Program-made: the position numbers and the translations under genes
Source: Zobellia amurskyensis
GTDB taxonomy: Bacteria; Bacteroidota; Bacteroidia; Flavobacteriales; Flavobacteriaceae
Assembly: GCF_009725985.1 (NCBI RefSeq)
Contig: NZ_RCNR01000002.1
Location: forward strand, 62,001-126,000
Direction: 5' to 3'
Length of the DNA: 64,000 nucleotides
Notes under the pieces: model-generated
The model's database searches: none
What the model was told of the DNA's origin: nothing
What the model saw: the letters and a program-made list of their open reading frames with translations, nothing else
Shown here: in pieces, positions 7,174 to 16,695 of the stretch
Numbering within the stretch: the first letter of the stretch is position 1
Layout of the letters: each line of letters starts with the position of its first letter

Positions 7174-9501
7174 CTAACTGATTACTTCCAACTTTGCAAA
7201 CCGTAACAAGAGCTTTTTAATGTCTCCTTTAATGAACTGAATTTCTGCTTTTCGGTCATTCCCGACCCCTTCTATTTTTAGTACTTTACCACGGCCAAAA
7301 CGAGTGTGATTTATGATACTGCCCTCTGCTAAGTTCGGGTCAACAGAATTGGTATTACCAACAGGAACACCAAGTTCCGGTTTTAATTTCCTCAACTTTT
7401 TAAGCTGACCTTCGTTAGGTTTTTTAGTACTTGGCGGGGTTCCAATAATCGGTTTGTTTTGTCGTAACCTACTTTTATCAACTTCACCAAAAATATCATT
7501 GTCCACTAGAGGTTTATACCTATAGCCCGTGTCTATTGGGGTGAGGTTCTCTACATATTTTTCATCTATTTCCTCTAAAAACCGGCTAGGTTCGGCATCT
7601 ATCAATTTTCCCCATCGGTATCTATTTTGAGTGTACGTAAGATATGCCTGTTTCTCTGCACGGGTCAACGCCACATAAAACAACCTTCGCTCCTCCTCCA
7701 ATTCGCTTCGGGTGTTCATACTCATGCCGGAAGGGAATAAATCTTCCTCCATGCCCACAATATAAACATACGGGAACTCAAGCCCTTTTGCTAAGTGAAT
7801 GGTCATTAGAGCTACACGGTCATCATCACCCTTATCATTATCTAAATCCGTTGCTAAAGCCACATCTTCTAGAAATTCACTAATACTCCCCGTAGCATCG
7901 GCAATTTCTTTCTGTCCCTCAACAAAATCCTTGATACCGTTCAGAAGCTCCTCTATATTCTCCATCTTGCCAATTCCTTCTGGCGTACCATCTTTTTTGA
8001 ACTCTAAAAGCACACCGGATTTTTTAGCCACATGTTCAGCAAGGGTAAAAGCATCCGTAGTTTGGTTCATAACCTGAAAACTCTGGATCATAGTGGTAAA
8101 ATCCTGCAACTTCCGTTGGGTTCCAGCATTAATTTTCAGATTTATTTTATCTAGGTTCTGAATAACCTCAAAAATAGAACGGTTGTAATGGTTAGCAGCT
8201 ACCGTCAATTTATCTAGGGTAGTTTGACCTATACCTCTTGCCGGGAAATTAATAATACGTTTTAGCGCCTCTTCATCCTTAGGATTTATAATCAACCGTA
8301 AATAACTAAGTACGTCTTTTATCTCTTTCCGTTGATAGAAAGAAAGTCCGCCATAAATCCGGTAAGGAATATCACGTTTGCGTAACGCGTCCTCCATTGC
8401 ACGAGACTGCGAGTTGGTCCTATAAAGTATAGCAAATTGGCCGTTACCCAATTGTTCGTTCATTTTATGGTCCCAAATAGAACCCGCAACAAACCTACCT
8501 TCTTCAGCATCTGTAGTGCTACGATGTATTTTTATACTTGCGCCATCGTCGTTAGACGTCCAAACTACTTTCTCTAACTGTTCTTTGTTGTTCGCTATAA
8601 TCGAGTTGGCCGCGTTTACAATGTTTCTAGTTGATCTGTAATTCTGTTCCAGGCGGTACATACCCACATTGTCATAATCTTTCTGGAAATTCAAAATGTT
8701 ACTAATATTCGCCCCTCTAAAAGAATAAATACTCTGTGCATCATCACCCACAACACAAATGTTATGAAAGCGATCGGCAAGTGCTTTTACAATAAGATAT
8801 TGAGAGTGATTGGTATCTTGGTACTCATCAACCAAAATATACCTAAACCTGTTTTGGTATTTTGCTAAAACGTCAGGAAAACGATTTAGAAGTTCATTCG
8901 TACGTAGTAGAAGGTCATCAAAATCCATAGCACCCGCTTTAAAACAGCGATCCACATAGTTTTGGTATATCTCTCCCATTCTGGGCTTTTTAGCCATAGC
9001 ATCGGCCTCTACCAAATCGGAATCCTGAAGATAGGCTTTAACTGTAATCAAACTATTTTTAAAGGAAGAAATACGGTTTTGTACCTGTTTGTATTTGTAG
9101 ATATCCTTATCAAGACCCATCTCTTTAATAATGGAAGCCAACAAGCGTTGCGAGTCCTGTGTGTCGTAAATTGTAAAATTACTTGGAAAACCTAGTTTGT
9201 CCCCATCATAACGGAGCAATTTGGCAAAAACGGAATGAAACGTTCCCATCCAAAGATTTTTGGTCTCCGATCTACCGGCAATTTTGGCTATACGCTCTTT
9301 CATTTCACGTGCCGCCTTATTGGTAAAGGTAAGCGCCAATATATTAAAAGGGTCAACTCCTTGCTGCATTAAATAGGCAATCCTAAAGGTAAGCACCCTT
9401 GTTTTGCCGGATCCAGCTCCTGCAATAACCATTAACGGTCCATCTTTATGTAGAACGGGTGCTCTTTGGGCATCGTTCAATTCATCTATGAAATTCTTCA
9501 A
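7174..9501 (-). CDS. UvrD/PcrA-type superfamily 1 DNA helicase
   Basis: The 775-residue protein is a full SF1A 3'-5' helicase: Q-motif LNDAQRAPV, Walker A AGAGSGKTRVL, motif Ia LTFTNKAAREMKER, Walker B ILVDEYQDTN, motif III VVGDDAQSIYSFRGA, motif IV LEQNYRST, motif V DRVALMTIHLAKGLEFPYV and motif VI VALTRAEKQAYLTY. The C-terminal 60 residues (GSIINHTRFGRGKVLKIEG) form the Tudor-like domain of PcrA/UvrD that contacts RNA polymerase. It unwinds DNA in nucleotide excision repair, fitting with uvrA elsewhere in this window, and in replication-fork clearing. PcrA versus UvrD naming cannot be settled here. Confidence 0.95.
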   Translation of the reverse strand: MKNFIDELNDAQRAPVLHKDGPLMVIAGAGSGKTRVLTFRIAYLMQQGVDPFNILALTFTNKAAREMKERIAKIAGRSETKNLWMGTFHSVFAKLLRYDGDKLGFPSNFTIYDTQDSQRLLASIIKEMGLDKDIYKYKQVQNRISSFKNSLITVKAYLQDSDLVEADAMAKKPRMGEIYQNYVDRCFKAGAMDFDDLLLRTNELLNRFPDVLAKYQNRFRYILVDEYQDTNHSQYLIVKALADRFHNICVVGDDAQSIYSFRGANISNILNFQKDYDNVGMYRLEQNYRSTRNIVNAANSIIANNKEQLEKVVWTSNDDGASIKIHRSTTDAEEGRFVAGSIWDHKMNEQLGNGQFAILYRTNSQSRAMEDALRKRDIPYRIYGGLSFYQRKEIKDVLSYLRLIINPKDEEALKRIINFPARGIGQTTLDKLTVAANHYNRSIFEVIQNLDKINLKINAGTQRKLQDFTTMIQSFQVMNQTTDAFTLAEHVAKKSGVLLEFKKDGTPEGIGKMENIEELLNGIKDFVEGQKEIADATGSISEFLEDVALATDLDNDKGDDDRVALMTIHLAKGLEFPYVYIVGMEEDLFPSGMSMNTRSELEEERRLFYVALTRAEKQAYLTYTQNRYRWGKLIDAEPSRFLEEIDEKYVENLTPIDTGYRYKPLVDNDIFGEVDKSRLRQNKPIIGTPPSTKKPNEGQLKKLRKLKPELGVPVGNTNSVDPNLAEGSIINHTRFGRGKVLKIEGVGNDRKAEIQFIKGDIKKLLLRFAKLEVIS

Positions 9502-9611
9502 TTTACTAGGGTGTTTTTTAGAATCGTGAATTTAACCATAAATAGGCTTATCCTAAAATGATGTTGATTTCTTTTATAAACAGCAAGTACTATTTAGCAA
9601 TAAAATGAATA

Positions 9612-9642
9612 AAGACCACAAAAGTCATACTTATGTGGTCTT
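9612..9642 (-). terminator. Probable terminator downstream of ychF
   Basis: Nine-base arms AAGACCACA and TGTGGTCTT flank a 13-base loop, 75 bases beyond the ychF stop on the minus strand. The T-tract on the minus-strand side is interrupted (TATTCATTTTATT), so the call is moderate. Confidence 0.55.
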
Positions 9643-9717
9643 GAAGTTATTGTTTAGTAATGAATTTAATACATAACCTAAACCATCTTATTTTGGTGAT
9701 TAGATATGTAATGAAAG

Positions 9718-10812
9718 CTACACGTTAAATCTAAAGTGCATTACATCGCCATCCTTAACAATGTATTCTTTACCCTCCACACGCATTTTCCCGGCTTCTT
9801 TTACTTTTGCTTCACTTCCAAACTGCACATAGTCATTGTAAGCGATAACCTCTGCACGAATAAATCCTTTTTCAAAATCAGTATGAATAACACCAGCAGC
9901 TTGTGGAGCTGTTGCCCCAACTGGAATAGTCCATGCACGAACTTCCTTTACACCGGCGGTGAAATAGGTTTCCAAATTTAATAATCTGTAAGCACCACGA
10001 ATTAATTTGGCAGAACCGGGCTCATCCAAACCAAGGTCTTCTAAGAACATCTGACGCTCTTCATAAGTGTCTAGTTCAGTAATATCAGCCTCTGTACCAA
10101 CAGCCAAAACAATTACTTCTGCATTCTCCTGTGCAACAGCAGCTTTTACTTTTTCTACATATGCGTTGCCCGTAGCGGCCGCACCCTCATCTACATTGCA
10201 AACATACATTACCGGCTTATCCGTAATAAATTGTAGTGGCTTTACAAATTCTTCTCTATCGTCTTCAGATATAGTAACGGCACGAACAGAAGTCCCTGCT
10301 TCCAATCCTTCCTTTAACTTTAAAAGAACAGCTTCTTCTTTCTGAGCTTCTTTATTGCCGGTTTTAGCAGCACGTTTTACTTTGTCCAGCTTTTTTTCCA
10401 CTGTATCAAGGTCCTTTAACTGTAGTTCCATATCAATGGTTTCCTTGTCCCTAATTGGGTCTACAGAACCATCTACATGAACAATATTATCATCATCAAA
10501 ACAGCGCAATACATGTAAAATAGCATCAGTTTCACGAATATTTCCCAAAAACTGGTTTCCCAATCCTTCGCCTTTACTCGCCCCTTTTACTAAACCAGCT
10601 ATATCAACAATTTCAACCGTTGCAGGTAAGACACGTTCTGGGTCTACCAAAGCCTCTAGTTTTTGCAATCGAGAATCCGGAACATTTACTACTCCAATAT
10701 TTGGCTCTATCGTGCAAAAGGGAAAATTGGCACTTTGTGCCTTGGCGTTGGAAAGACAATTGAAAAGGGTTGATTTTCCTACATTTGGCAATCCTACAAT
10801 ACCTGCTTTCAT
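9718..10812 (-). CDS. ychF: Redox-regulated ATPase YchF (Obg-like P-loop NTPase)
   Basis: At 364 residues the length is that of YchF. The G1 motif is [13 protein letters not shown]3 region [20 protein letters not shown] and the coiled-coil insertion ([19 protein letters not shown]) follows, with a C-terminal TGS domain ([31 protein letters not shown]). YchF is an OLA1-type protein that binds ATP in preference to GTP, associates with ribosomes and takes part in oxidative-stress responses and translation control. A -7 box lies upstream at 10869-10876. Confidence 0.96.
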   Translation of the reverse strand: MKAGIVGLPNVGKSTLFNCLSNAKAQSANFPFCTIEPNIGVVNVPDSRLQKLEALVDPERVLPATVEIVDIAGLVKGASKGEGLGNQFLGNIRETDAILHVLRCFDDDNIVHVDGSVDPIRDKETIDMELQLKDLDTVEKKLDKVKRAAKTGNKEAQKEEAVLLKLKEGLEAGTSVRAVTISEDDREEFVKPLQFITDKPVMYVCNVDEGAAATGNAYVEKVKAAVAQENAEVIVLAVGTEADITELDTYEERQMFLEDLGLDEPGSAKLIRGAYRLLNLETYFTAGVKEVRAWTIPVGATAPQAAGVIHTDFEKGFIRAEVIAYNDYVQFGSEAKVKEAGKMRVEGKEYIVKDGDVMHFRFNV

Positions 10813-10868
10813 CTTGAAAATTGTAATTAAAGTTTGAATAAATTTAAAAGGTCCTCTAAAATAGGCTG

Positions 10869-10876
10869 CAAAGATA
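10869..10876 (-). promoter_or_regulatory. Candidate -7 box (TATCTTTG) for ychF
   Basis: On the minus strand the octamer TATCTTTG matches TAnnTTTG and sits 56 bases before the ychF ATG. No TTTG is found at the usual -33 distance; a TTTA lies 23 bases upstream. Confidence 0.4.
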
Positions 10877-11094
10877 ACTTTTTGAATTGGTATTTTTAAT
10901 AAAACTCCTTCTCTCGCTCACCTCTTATGTTTAGGTTGATTGATCACCAATATTTACCATTAAATAATATTTAAAAAAATAAGTGTAATGTTGCCACATA
11001 TTTAGAAAAATCATTCAATCGATGATTTTATTTCCTTAATTAACATAATTTTAATAATGATTGTATATATTTATGACCTGTCCGGATAAAGAAT

Positions 11095-11682
11095 ATGAGC
11101 ATTTCTTCAGAAAAACCTTTATGGCAATTATTTATTGAAGGTGATAAAAATGCCTTTTCTTCACTATTCAAAACCTACTATTCACAATTATATAATTATG
11201 GTATAAAAATCTCTTCGGACCAATTTGTGACTGAAGATTGCCTCCAAAGCTTTTTTTTGTACCTGCACAAAAATAGAAAGAATTTAGGCGAAGTTAATAA
11301 CGTAAAATCTTACTTATTTATATCGTTCAGAAGAGTTGTTCTAAAAAGCCTTAAAAAAGAACGCCAATTTAGCTCTTATGAAGAAACTATAGAGTCTAAT
11401 CAGTCATTTGGGTTTTCACCTGAGGAATTAAAAATAGAACAGGAAATAAGTAATACAAAGACCACTACCCTAGTAATTCTGCTTAACTCACTATCCGCAA
11501 GACAAAGGGAAGTAGTGTATTTAAAATATTACAGCGAACTATCTATTAAGGATACTGCAGAGGTTATGGATATCTCTTATCAAAGTGTACTAAATACGTT
11601 ACAAAAAGCCTTTTCAAAATTACGAAGCGAGATACTAGATCATGAAATTTCTGCTGTTTTACAAAAAACTTCAAAAAAATAG
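11095..11682 (+). CDS. ECF RNA polymerase sigma factor, FecI-like
   Basis: The 195-residue protein has region 2 (FSSLFKTYYSQLYNYGIKISSDQ, then EDCLQSFFLYLHKNR) and region 4 (LSARQREVVYLKYYSELSIKDTAEVMDISYQSVLNTLQKAF, a helix-turn-helix). It is followed 46 bases later by a FecR-type anti-sigma factor and then by a TonB receptor with an STN domain, the usual order of a FecI/FecR cell-surface signalling cassette in Bacteroidota. The sigma factor should drive transcription of the receptor gene on a signal relayed from outside. It is unrelated in detail to the two sigma paralogues at 53-55 kb. Confidence 0.93.
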   Translation: MSISSEKPLWQLFIEGDKNAFSSLFKTYYSQLYNYGIKISSDQFVTEDCLQSFFLYLHKNRKNLGEVNNVKSYLFISFRRVVLKSLKKERQFSSYEETIESNQSFGFSPEELKIEQEISNTKTTTLVILLNSLSARQREVVYLKYYSELSIKDTAEVMDISYQSVLNTLQKAFSKLRSEILDHEISAVLQKTSKK

Positions 11683-11728
11683 GGTATAAATAATATCATA
11701 TGGTCTCTTTATTAATGAAGACCATTTT

Positions 11729-12724
11729 ATGAGTAAAAAAGACCTTTCACTTTTAGAGATTTTAATTGACGATGCATCGTTTATAAATTGGGCCAAGAAC
11801 CAAAATCAAAACGACGTTGCATTCTGGAACCATTGGATTGAAAAACACCCGGATCAATTAGAAACTATTTTTAACGCCAAGGCTATAATTCTTGGTATTC
11901 AGTTTGATAAGACTACAATTTCCGACAATAAAATTGAAAGAGAACTTGACCTTGTGCTAGCTCAGATAGAGCCTGAAAAAAATATTTCCCAGAGTGAAAA
12001 CCCTATCACAAAAACAGCTAAGTATATAGTGATGGCCACTGCGCTTATACTCATTGTAACTTTTGGGTATAATTTTTTGCCTTTTAATTCTACTATAACA
12101 CATAAAACGGTATTTGGCGAAATCATTGATTTAAAATTACCGGATGGAACTTCAGTTGTTTTAAACGGAAATTCTCAAATCTCATATAATAAAAAAACTC
12201 CTCGTATTATAAATTTATCAGGTGAAGCCTATTTCAAGGTAAAGTCAATTCCATCTACCAAAGCAAAATTCTGGGTTAATACAAATGATTTAAAAGTAGA
12301 AGTCTTTGGAACTCAGTTTCATGTTAATACAAGAAACGACAAGACCGGTGTTCTTCTGGATGAAGGATCTATAGAGCTTTTACTTAGCAACGGTACAACA
12401 AAAAAAATGGTCCCTGGTGAGTTGGTATCGTATTCCAAGAATGATAAAGAAATAACCCATAATAAGGTAACACAAGAACTCTCATACTCTTTATGGCGTG
12501 AAGGAACTTATATTTTTAACAATACCTCTGTCTATGAGGTTATGCAAAATATAGAACATGCTTACGGAATGAAAACTGAATTCATTGATGAAGAACTAAA
12601 AAACCAGAAACTAACCGGGGGTATCCCTAATCAAAATCTCAAAATTTGTTTGTCAGCAATAGAAAAATCGACTGGGACTAGAATTGTCTTAAAAGACAAA
12701 AAACTACTAATGTTCAAAAACTAA
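11729..12724 (+). CDS. FecR-family anti-sigma factor
   Basis: The 331-residue protein has a cytoplasmic N-terminal part (about 1-90) with SFINWAKNQNQNDVAFWNHWI, one membrane helix at about 95-117 (KYIVMATALILIVTFGYNFL), then a periplasmic FecR domain (VFGEIIDLKLPDGTSVVLNGNSQISY ... LSGEAYFKV ... VEVFGTQFHVNTR) and a C-terminal DUF4974-like domain (LSYSLWREGTYIFNNTSVYEVMQNIE). It should bind the STN domain of the neighbouring receptor and hold or activate the preceding ECF sigma factor. It stops 11 bases before the receptor start region. Confidence 0.93.
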   Translation: MSKKDLSLLEILIDDASFINWAKNQNQNDVAFWNHWIEKHPDQLETIFNAKAIILGIQFDKTTISDNKIERELDLVLAQIEPEKNISQSENPITKTAKYIVMATALILIVTFGYNFLPFNSTITHKTVFGEIIDLKLPDGTSVVLNGNSQISYNKKTPRIINLSGEAYFKVKSIPSTKAKFWVNTNDLKVEVFGTQFHVNTRNDKTGVLLDEGSIELLLSNGTTKKMVPGELVSYSKNDKEITHNKVTQELSYSLWREGTYIFNNTSVYEVMQNIEHAYGMKTEFIDEELKNQKLTGGIPNQNLKICLSAIEKSTGTRIVLKDKKLLMFKN

Positions 12725-12744
12725 TTAAAATTTAAATGATTATT

Positions 12745-15700
12745 ATGAGAAAAACTATTTTGAAAACACTGTTAACTGTAACCCTAGCATTAGGTACTAT
12801 GCAGATTCAGGCATCAGACATTGACTTTACCATAGCAATGGAAAAGAATGTTGCTCTGTCGGATTTTCTTACAGACATAAGTAAAAAGCACAATGTGTAT
12901 TTTACTTATAACGCTAGTCTTATCTCAGGAGAGAATCTAGACCCTGAGGAGTATAGATATAGTAAACTCAATAAGATTATAAACAAACTTGAGAGTAAAA
13001 CAAGTTTTGACTTTGAGTATTTGGGAAATAACTATTATGTTGTTTACCATAAAAAAGCTAAAAAAGTTAAACTCAACAAGCTCTCCCTTAATAATTTAGG
13101 ATATAGCACAGTAGATGATTTATCCATTCTACAGCAATCAATAACCGGTAATATTAAGGATCAAGATGGTAATCCATTAGCTGGTGTTAACGTGGTTGAA
13201 AAAGGTACAACAAACGGGACTACATCAGATTTTGACGGTAATTACACTATTGATGCAGCAGAAGATGCAACTTTGGTTTTTAGCTATATCGGGTTTCCTA
13301 CCAAGGAAAAAAAGGTAGCGGGCAAATCTGTTGTTAATGTATCACTTAGCGAAGGCGTACAATTAGAGGAGTTTATTGTGGTGGGCTCAAGAACTGCTCC
13401 TAGAAGTAATACGGACACACCTTTACCAGTTGATGTTGTTGGTGTTAAGGAATTGACTTCTACGGGTCAAGCAACTTTTGATAAAGCTTTGCAATACAGA
13501 ATTCCATCATTTAATACGGTTCAAACACCGGTAAACGATGCAACTTCCCTATTAGACCCATATGAGATTCGTAACATGGGACCAAGTAGAACTTTGATCC
13601 TTATTAATGGTAAACGTAAAAACTTAAGTGCATTACTTTATACACAAACCTCTCCGGGACGTGGTGAAACAGGTGCAGATATTTCTGCCATACCTACAGA
13701 TGCAATCAAAAGGGTGGAAATCCTTAGAGATGGCGCCTCAGCACAATATGGTTCTGATGCAATTGCCGGTGTAATGAACATCATCTTAAAAGATTCACCT
13801 AATGAAGGTTCCGCTACGGTTCGTACTGGAATTACCTCAGAAGGTGATGGTGAGATGTTCGGCGTAGCTTTAAACAACGGTAGCTCAATTGCTGATGATA
13901 AAGGTTTTATAAACTACACAATTGATTTATCAAAAGTAAACCAAGCAAACCGTCCAGGTACAGTAAATGCAGATGGTGAATATGTAGATTTCGTTTACAG
14001 AAACCCCCTAGATCCTGAAAATTATGAAAACGGGCATAATGAGGCGAGCTTAATAGCTAGAAACGCAGCTGGTCTAAATTTGGTAAACAGCTTTTTAGCC
14101 GATACTCCAGATGCAGGTAACATTAATGGTTCACCAGAGACAGCAGCGGCTAAGTTTTCTGTGAATTTTGGGTATGATTTAAGTGATAACACAAAGTTAT
14201 ATGCTAACGCGGCTTACGTTTACAAAGCAGTAAATAGCTTTGCTAACTATAGAACCCCTTATTGGAGACAGGCCTCAGCTTTGTCGCCCTTAGATGTAGA
14301 CGGTTCAGACTATTCTAGTTATTTAAACGATTTTTTTCCAAATGGAAACAATGGAGCGTATGTAGGTTATGTACCCACTTTTGAAGGTCTGTTAAGCGAT
14401 TACAACGGTACAGTTGGTTTTAAATCAAATATTAACGATTGGAATATTGATGCTAGTTTTACTACTGGCGGAAACCTTCAAACCTATAAGGTAAATAATT
14501 CGCACAATGCAAATTTTGTTTACTCTCCCTCAGTTTTTCTAGATGCAAACGGAAATGGTTCTGTTGATGATGGTGAAATAACAGAAGGGTCTTCATTGTA
14601 TAGGGAAAATAGCCAGCAATCTTTTAATCCTGGAGGAACAAAGTTCACTCACAACGTTGGAAACATAGATATTTCTAGATTGTTATCCGATAAGATTAGT
14701 ATTGGTGTTGGTGCAGAGTTCAGAACAGAAACTTTTGAAATTATTGAAGGAGAATTAGCTTCTTATGATGGTGGTGGTGCCGATTCTTTTGCAGGTGCCT
14801 CTCCACAAAATTCAGGTAAATTCAATCGTTACAATATTGGTGGTTACTTAAGTTTAGATTATGACGTAACTGATGCTTTCTTGTTAAGTGGTACTATTAG
14901 AACAGAAAACTATTCGGATTTTGGTAATGCTTTTGTGTACAAATTCAGTACACGTTACAAAGTAGCTGATGCATTCACATTAAGAGGTTCTATTTCTTCT
15001 GGATTTAGAGCTCCTACCCTACACCAAATATATACCCAAAAAGCACAATATAGTTTTGTGCCAGGACAAGGTATTCAAGTTGGTGGTTTGATAAACAATG
15101 TTTCTACGCAAGCTAAATTATTAGGTATTGATCAATTAGATGCTGAAACTTCCACTAACTTTACAATAGGTTTTGGAGGTAAAATCGCAAATAAATTAAG
15201 CTATACCTTTGATTACTATAACATTGCTGTAAAAGATAGAATTGTTTTAGGAAATGAAATCGGACCTAGTGGTGATGCAACAAATCCATTGGATATACTG
15301 CTGACTAGTAATAATTTAAGCGATGTAAGTTTCTTTTCAAATGCCATAGACACCAAAACTTCAGGTGTAGATGTTGTTCTTGCATATAAAGGTGTACAGC
15401 TTGGTGCAGGCACCTTGGATTTAAACTTATCCGGAAACTACACAATTCAAAACGAGCTTGATGGCCCTGTTAAGGATATTGACTTAGTAGCAAATTCCGG
15501 ACAGTCTGTTGTTAATGGTACTCAAGAAGCTTTATTTTTTACTTCGCGTCCTGAAACAAAATGGATTTTTGGAATGAACTATAATATCAACAAATTCGGT
15601 TTCTCTTTGAATAATACTTATTTCGGAAAAACTAAATTTCAACAACAAGGTCTGGATGAGAATTTATTCACAGAGTTCACTCCTAAAGTTGTTACTGACT

Positions 15701-15954
15701 TGGGCATTAATTTTAATGCGACTGAAAAGTTTACGATTGCATTGAATGTAAACAACTTGTTTGATGTGTTGCCAGAATGGAGCTTTCAATCTAAAAACGC
15801 TGCAGGTAATGCTATCCTAGCCGATCCAGCGCAGGTTCAAAACCAATCTAATCTAATTACGTTTAACCAAAGATATTCTCAAATGACTTATGATGGATAC
15901 CATTTTAGTCAATTAGGAACTATGTTTAATTTATCGTTAAACTATAAATTCTAA
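12745..15954 (+). CDS. TonB-dependent outer-membrane receptor with STN signalling domain
   Basis: The protein of about 1069 residues starts with a signal peptide (MRKTILKTLLTVTLALGTMQIQA), then an STN domain (about residues 25-110), a carboxypeptidase-regulatory-like domain (about 128-205, ITGNIKDQDGNPLAGVNVVE) and a plug (about 210-350) that ends IKRVEILRDGASAQYGSDAI. A 22-strand barrel completes it with a C-terminal aromatic (NYKF). With the FecI/FecR genes before it, it both imports a ligand and signals its presence. No SusD gene follows, so a glycan substrate is less likely than an iron chelate or other nutrient, but the ligand is unknown. ATG 12736 is an alternative start three codons upstream. 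Confidence 0.93.
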   Translation: MRKTILKTLLTVTLALGTMQIQASDIDFTIAMEKNVALSDFLTDISKKHNVYFTYNASLISGENLDPEEYRYSKLNKIINKLESKTSFDFEYLGNNYYVVYHKKAKKVKLNKLSLNNLGYSTVDDLSILQQSITGNIKDQDGNPLAGVNVVEKGTTNGTTSDFDGNYTIDAAEDATLVFSYIGFPTKEKKVAGKSVVNVSLSEGVQLEEFIVVGSRTAPRSNTDTPLPVDVVGVKELTSTGQATFDKALQYRIPSFNTVQTPVNDATSLLDPYEIRNMGPSRTLILINGKRKNLSALLYTQTSPGRGETGADISAIPTDAIKRVEILRDGASAQYGSDAIAGVMNIILKDSPNEGSATVRTGITSEGDGEMFGVALNNGSSIADDKGFINYTIDLSKVNQANRPGTVNADGEYVDFVYRNPLDPENYENGHNEASLIARNAAGLNLVNSFLADTPDAGNINGSPETAAAKFSVNFGYDLSDNTKLYANAAYVYKAVNSFANYRTPYWRQASALSPLDVDGSDYSSYLNDFFPNGNNGAYVGYVPTFEGLLSDYNGTVGFKSNINDWNIDASFTTGGNLQTYKVNNSHNANFVYSPSVFLDANGNGSVDDGEITEGSSLYRENSQQSFNPGGTKFTHNVGNIDISRLLSDKISIGVGAEFRTETFEIIEGELASYDGGGADSFAGASPQNSGKFNRYNIGGYLSLDYDVTDAFLLSGTIRTENYSDFGNAFVYKFSTRYKVADAFTLRGSISSGFRAPTLHQIYTQKAQYSFVPGQGIQVGGLINNVSTQAKLLGIDQLDAETSTNFTIGFGGKIANKLSYTFDYYNIAVKDRIVLGNEIGPSGDATNPLDILLTSNNLSDVSFFSNAIDTKTSGVDVVLAYKGVQLGAGTLDLNLSGNYTIQNELDGPVKDIDLVANSGQSVVNGTQEALFFTSRPETKWIFGMNYNINKFGFSLNNTYFGKTKFQQQGLDENLFTEFTPKVVTDLGINFNATEKFTIALNVNNLFDVLPEWSFQSKNAAGNAILADPAQVQNQSNLITFNQRYSQMTYDGYHFSQLGTMFNLSLNYKF

Positions 15955-15987
15955 TTTTTTGAGTTTAAGTGTATTTTGTTTTAGCTT

Positions 15988-16016
15988 AAGCTGCCTCTCA
16001 CCGGGCAGCTTTTTTT
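15988..16016 (+). terminator. Terminator of the sigma/FecR/receptor cassette
   Basis: Arms AAGCTGCC (15988-15995) and GGCAGCTT (16004-16011) enclose an eight-base loop and run into a T-tract at 16010-16016. It lies 34 bases after the receptor stop. Confidence 0.88.
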
Positions 16017-16150
16017 ATGTGTTGATATAGGATTAAAGCTTTTAGTGAATTACGAGCCTTTATGAAGATCCGTTCATATGAATAGATACTGTAGCAAATA
16101 GATCTAACCAAATTTATATTTACAATCAGTGTCCCGATTAAAAACAAAAA

Positions 16151-16173
16151 AAACCTGGGCATTGCCCAGGTTT
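16151..16173 (-). terminator. Terminator of the ferredoxin gene
   Basis: Ten-base arms AAACCTGGGC and GCCCAGGTTT surround a three-base loop. On the minus strand the hairpin is followed by eight or more T bases, with the ferredoxin stop codon 38 bases upstream. Confidence 0.88.
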
Positions 16174-16210
16174 CTATTTATAAGGTTTAACTAAAAAATT
16201 ATTTCACCTA

Positions 16211-16564
16211 TTAACCGTCAGGGTGCATGAATTTTTGCTTGGCCAAAAGAGTTTCTTCAGACTCTACATGGTCATCATCCGGTACACAACAATCTACAGG
16301 GCATACCGCAGCACACTGTGGTTCTTCATGGAAGCCCATACATTCGGTACACTTATCAGGTGCAATATAGTATATCTCATCACTGATAGGCTCTTGAACT
16401 TCTTCTGCGTTCACAGCCTTACCGTCAGGAAGCACTACGTCACCTTCTAAAGAGGTACCATCATTATAGCGCCATTCGTCGGCTCCTTCATAAATTGCGG
16501 TATTCGGACATTCCGGTTCACAAGCTCCGCAATTAATACATTCATCCGTTATAACTATTGCCAT
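16211..16564 (-). CDS. 4Fe-4S dicluster ferredoxin
   Basis: From ATG 16562-16564 the protein has 117 residues. Two cysteine clusters are visible: [12 protein letters not shown] near residues 9-20, and [22 protein letters not shown] near 75-96, the patterns of two [4Fe-4S] cubanes as in bacterial 2[4Fe-4S] ferredoxins with an inserted acidic segment (about 25-70). It carries electrons at low potential in the cytoplasm; the partner is not shown by sequence. It is divergent from the LuxC-like acyl-CoA reductase, a neighbourhood conserved in many flavobacteria as far as I recall. A TTG three codons upstream is a less likely start. Confidence 0.93.
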   Translation of the reverse strand: MAIVITDECINCGACEPECPNTAIYEGADEWRYNDGTSLEGDVVLPDGKAVNAEEVQEPISDEIYYIAPDKCTECMGFHEEPQCAAVCPVDCCVPDDDHVESEETLLAKQKFMHPDG

Positions 16565-16650
16565 AATATTCAATTTAAGCTGAACAGATCTAAAAGCTGT
16601 TCGTTATATTTTCATTTCGTAATCAAAAAGAAAAATCAATTCAGTATTCT

Positions 16651-16658
16651 TACTTTTG
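16651..16658 (+). promoter_or_regulatory. Candidate -7 box (TACTTTTG) for the acyl-CoA reductase gene
   Basis: The octamer fits TAnnTTTG and lies 37 bases before ATG 16696. No clear -33 box is seen 19-21 bases upstream. Confidence 0.4.
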
Positions 16659-16695
16659 CACAAAGGTACTTCGGAATACAATTTTGAACAAATAT

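Noticed and set aside
7644-8077. Plus-strand frames inside the helicase gene
   Set aside because: The helicase on the minus strand has all seven SF1 motifs; the opposite frames are shadows.
16684-16695. TTG start of the acyl-CoA reductase gene
   Set aside because: It would add four residues with no pattern; ATG 16696 starts the segment that resembles the family. Not decisive.
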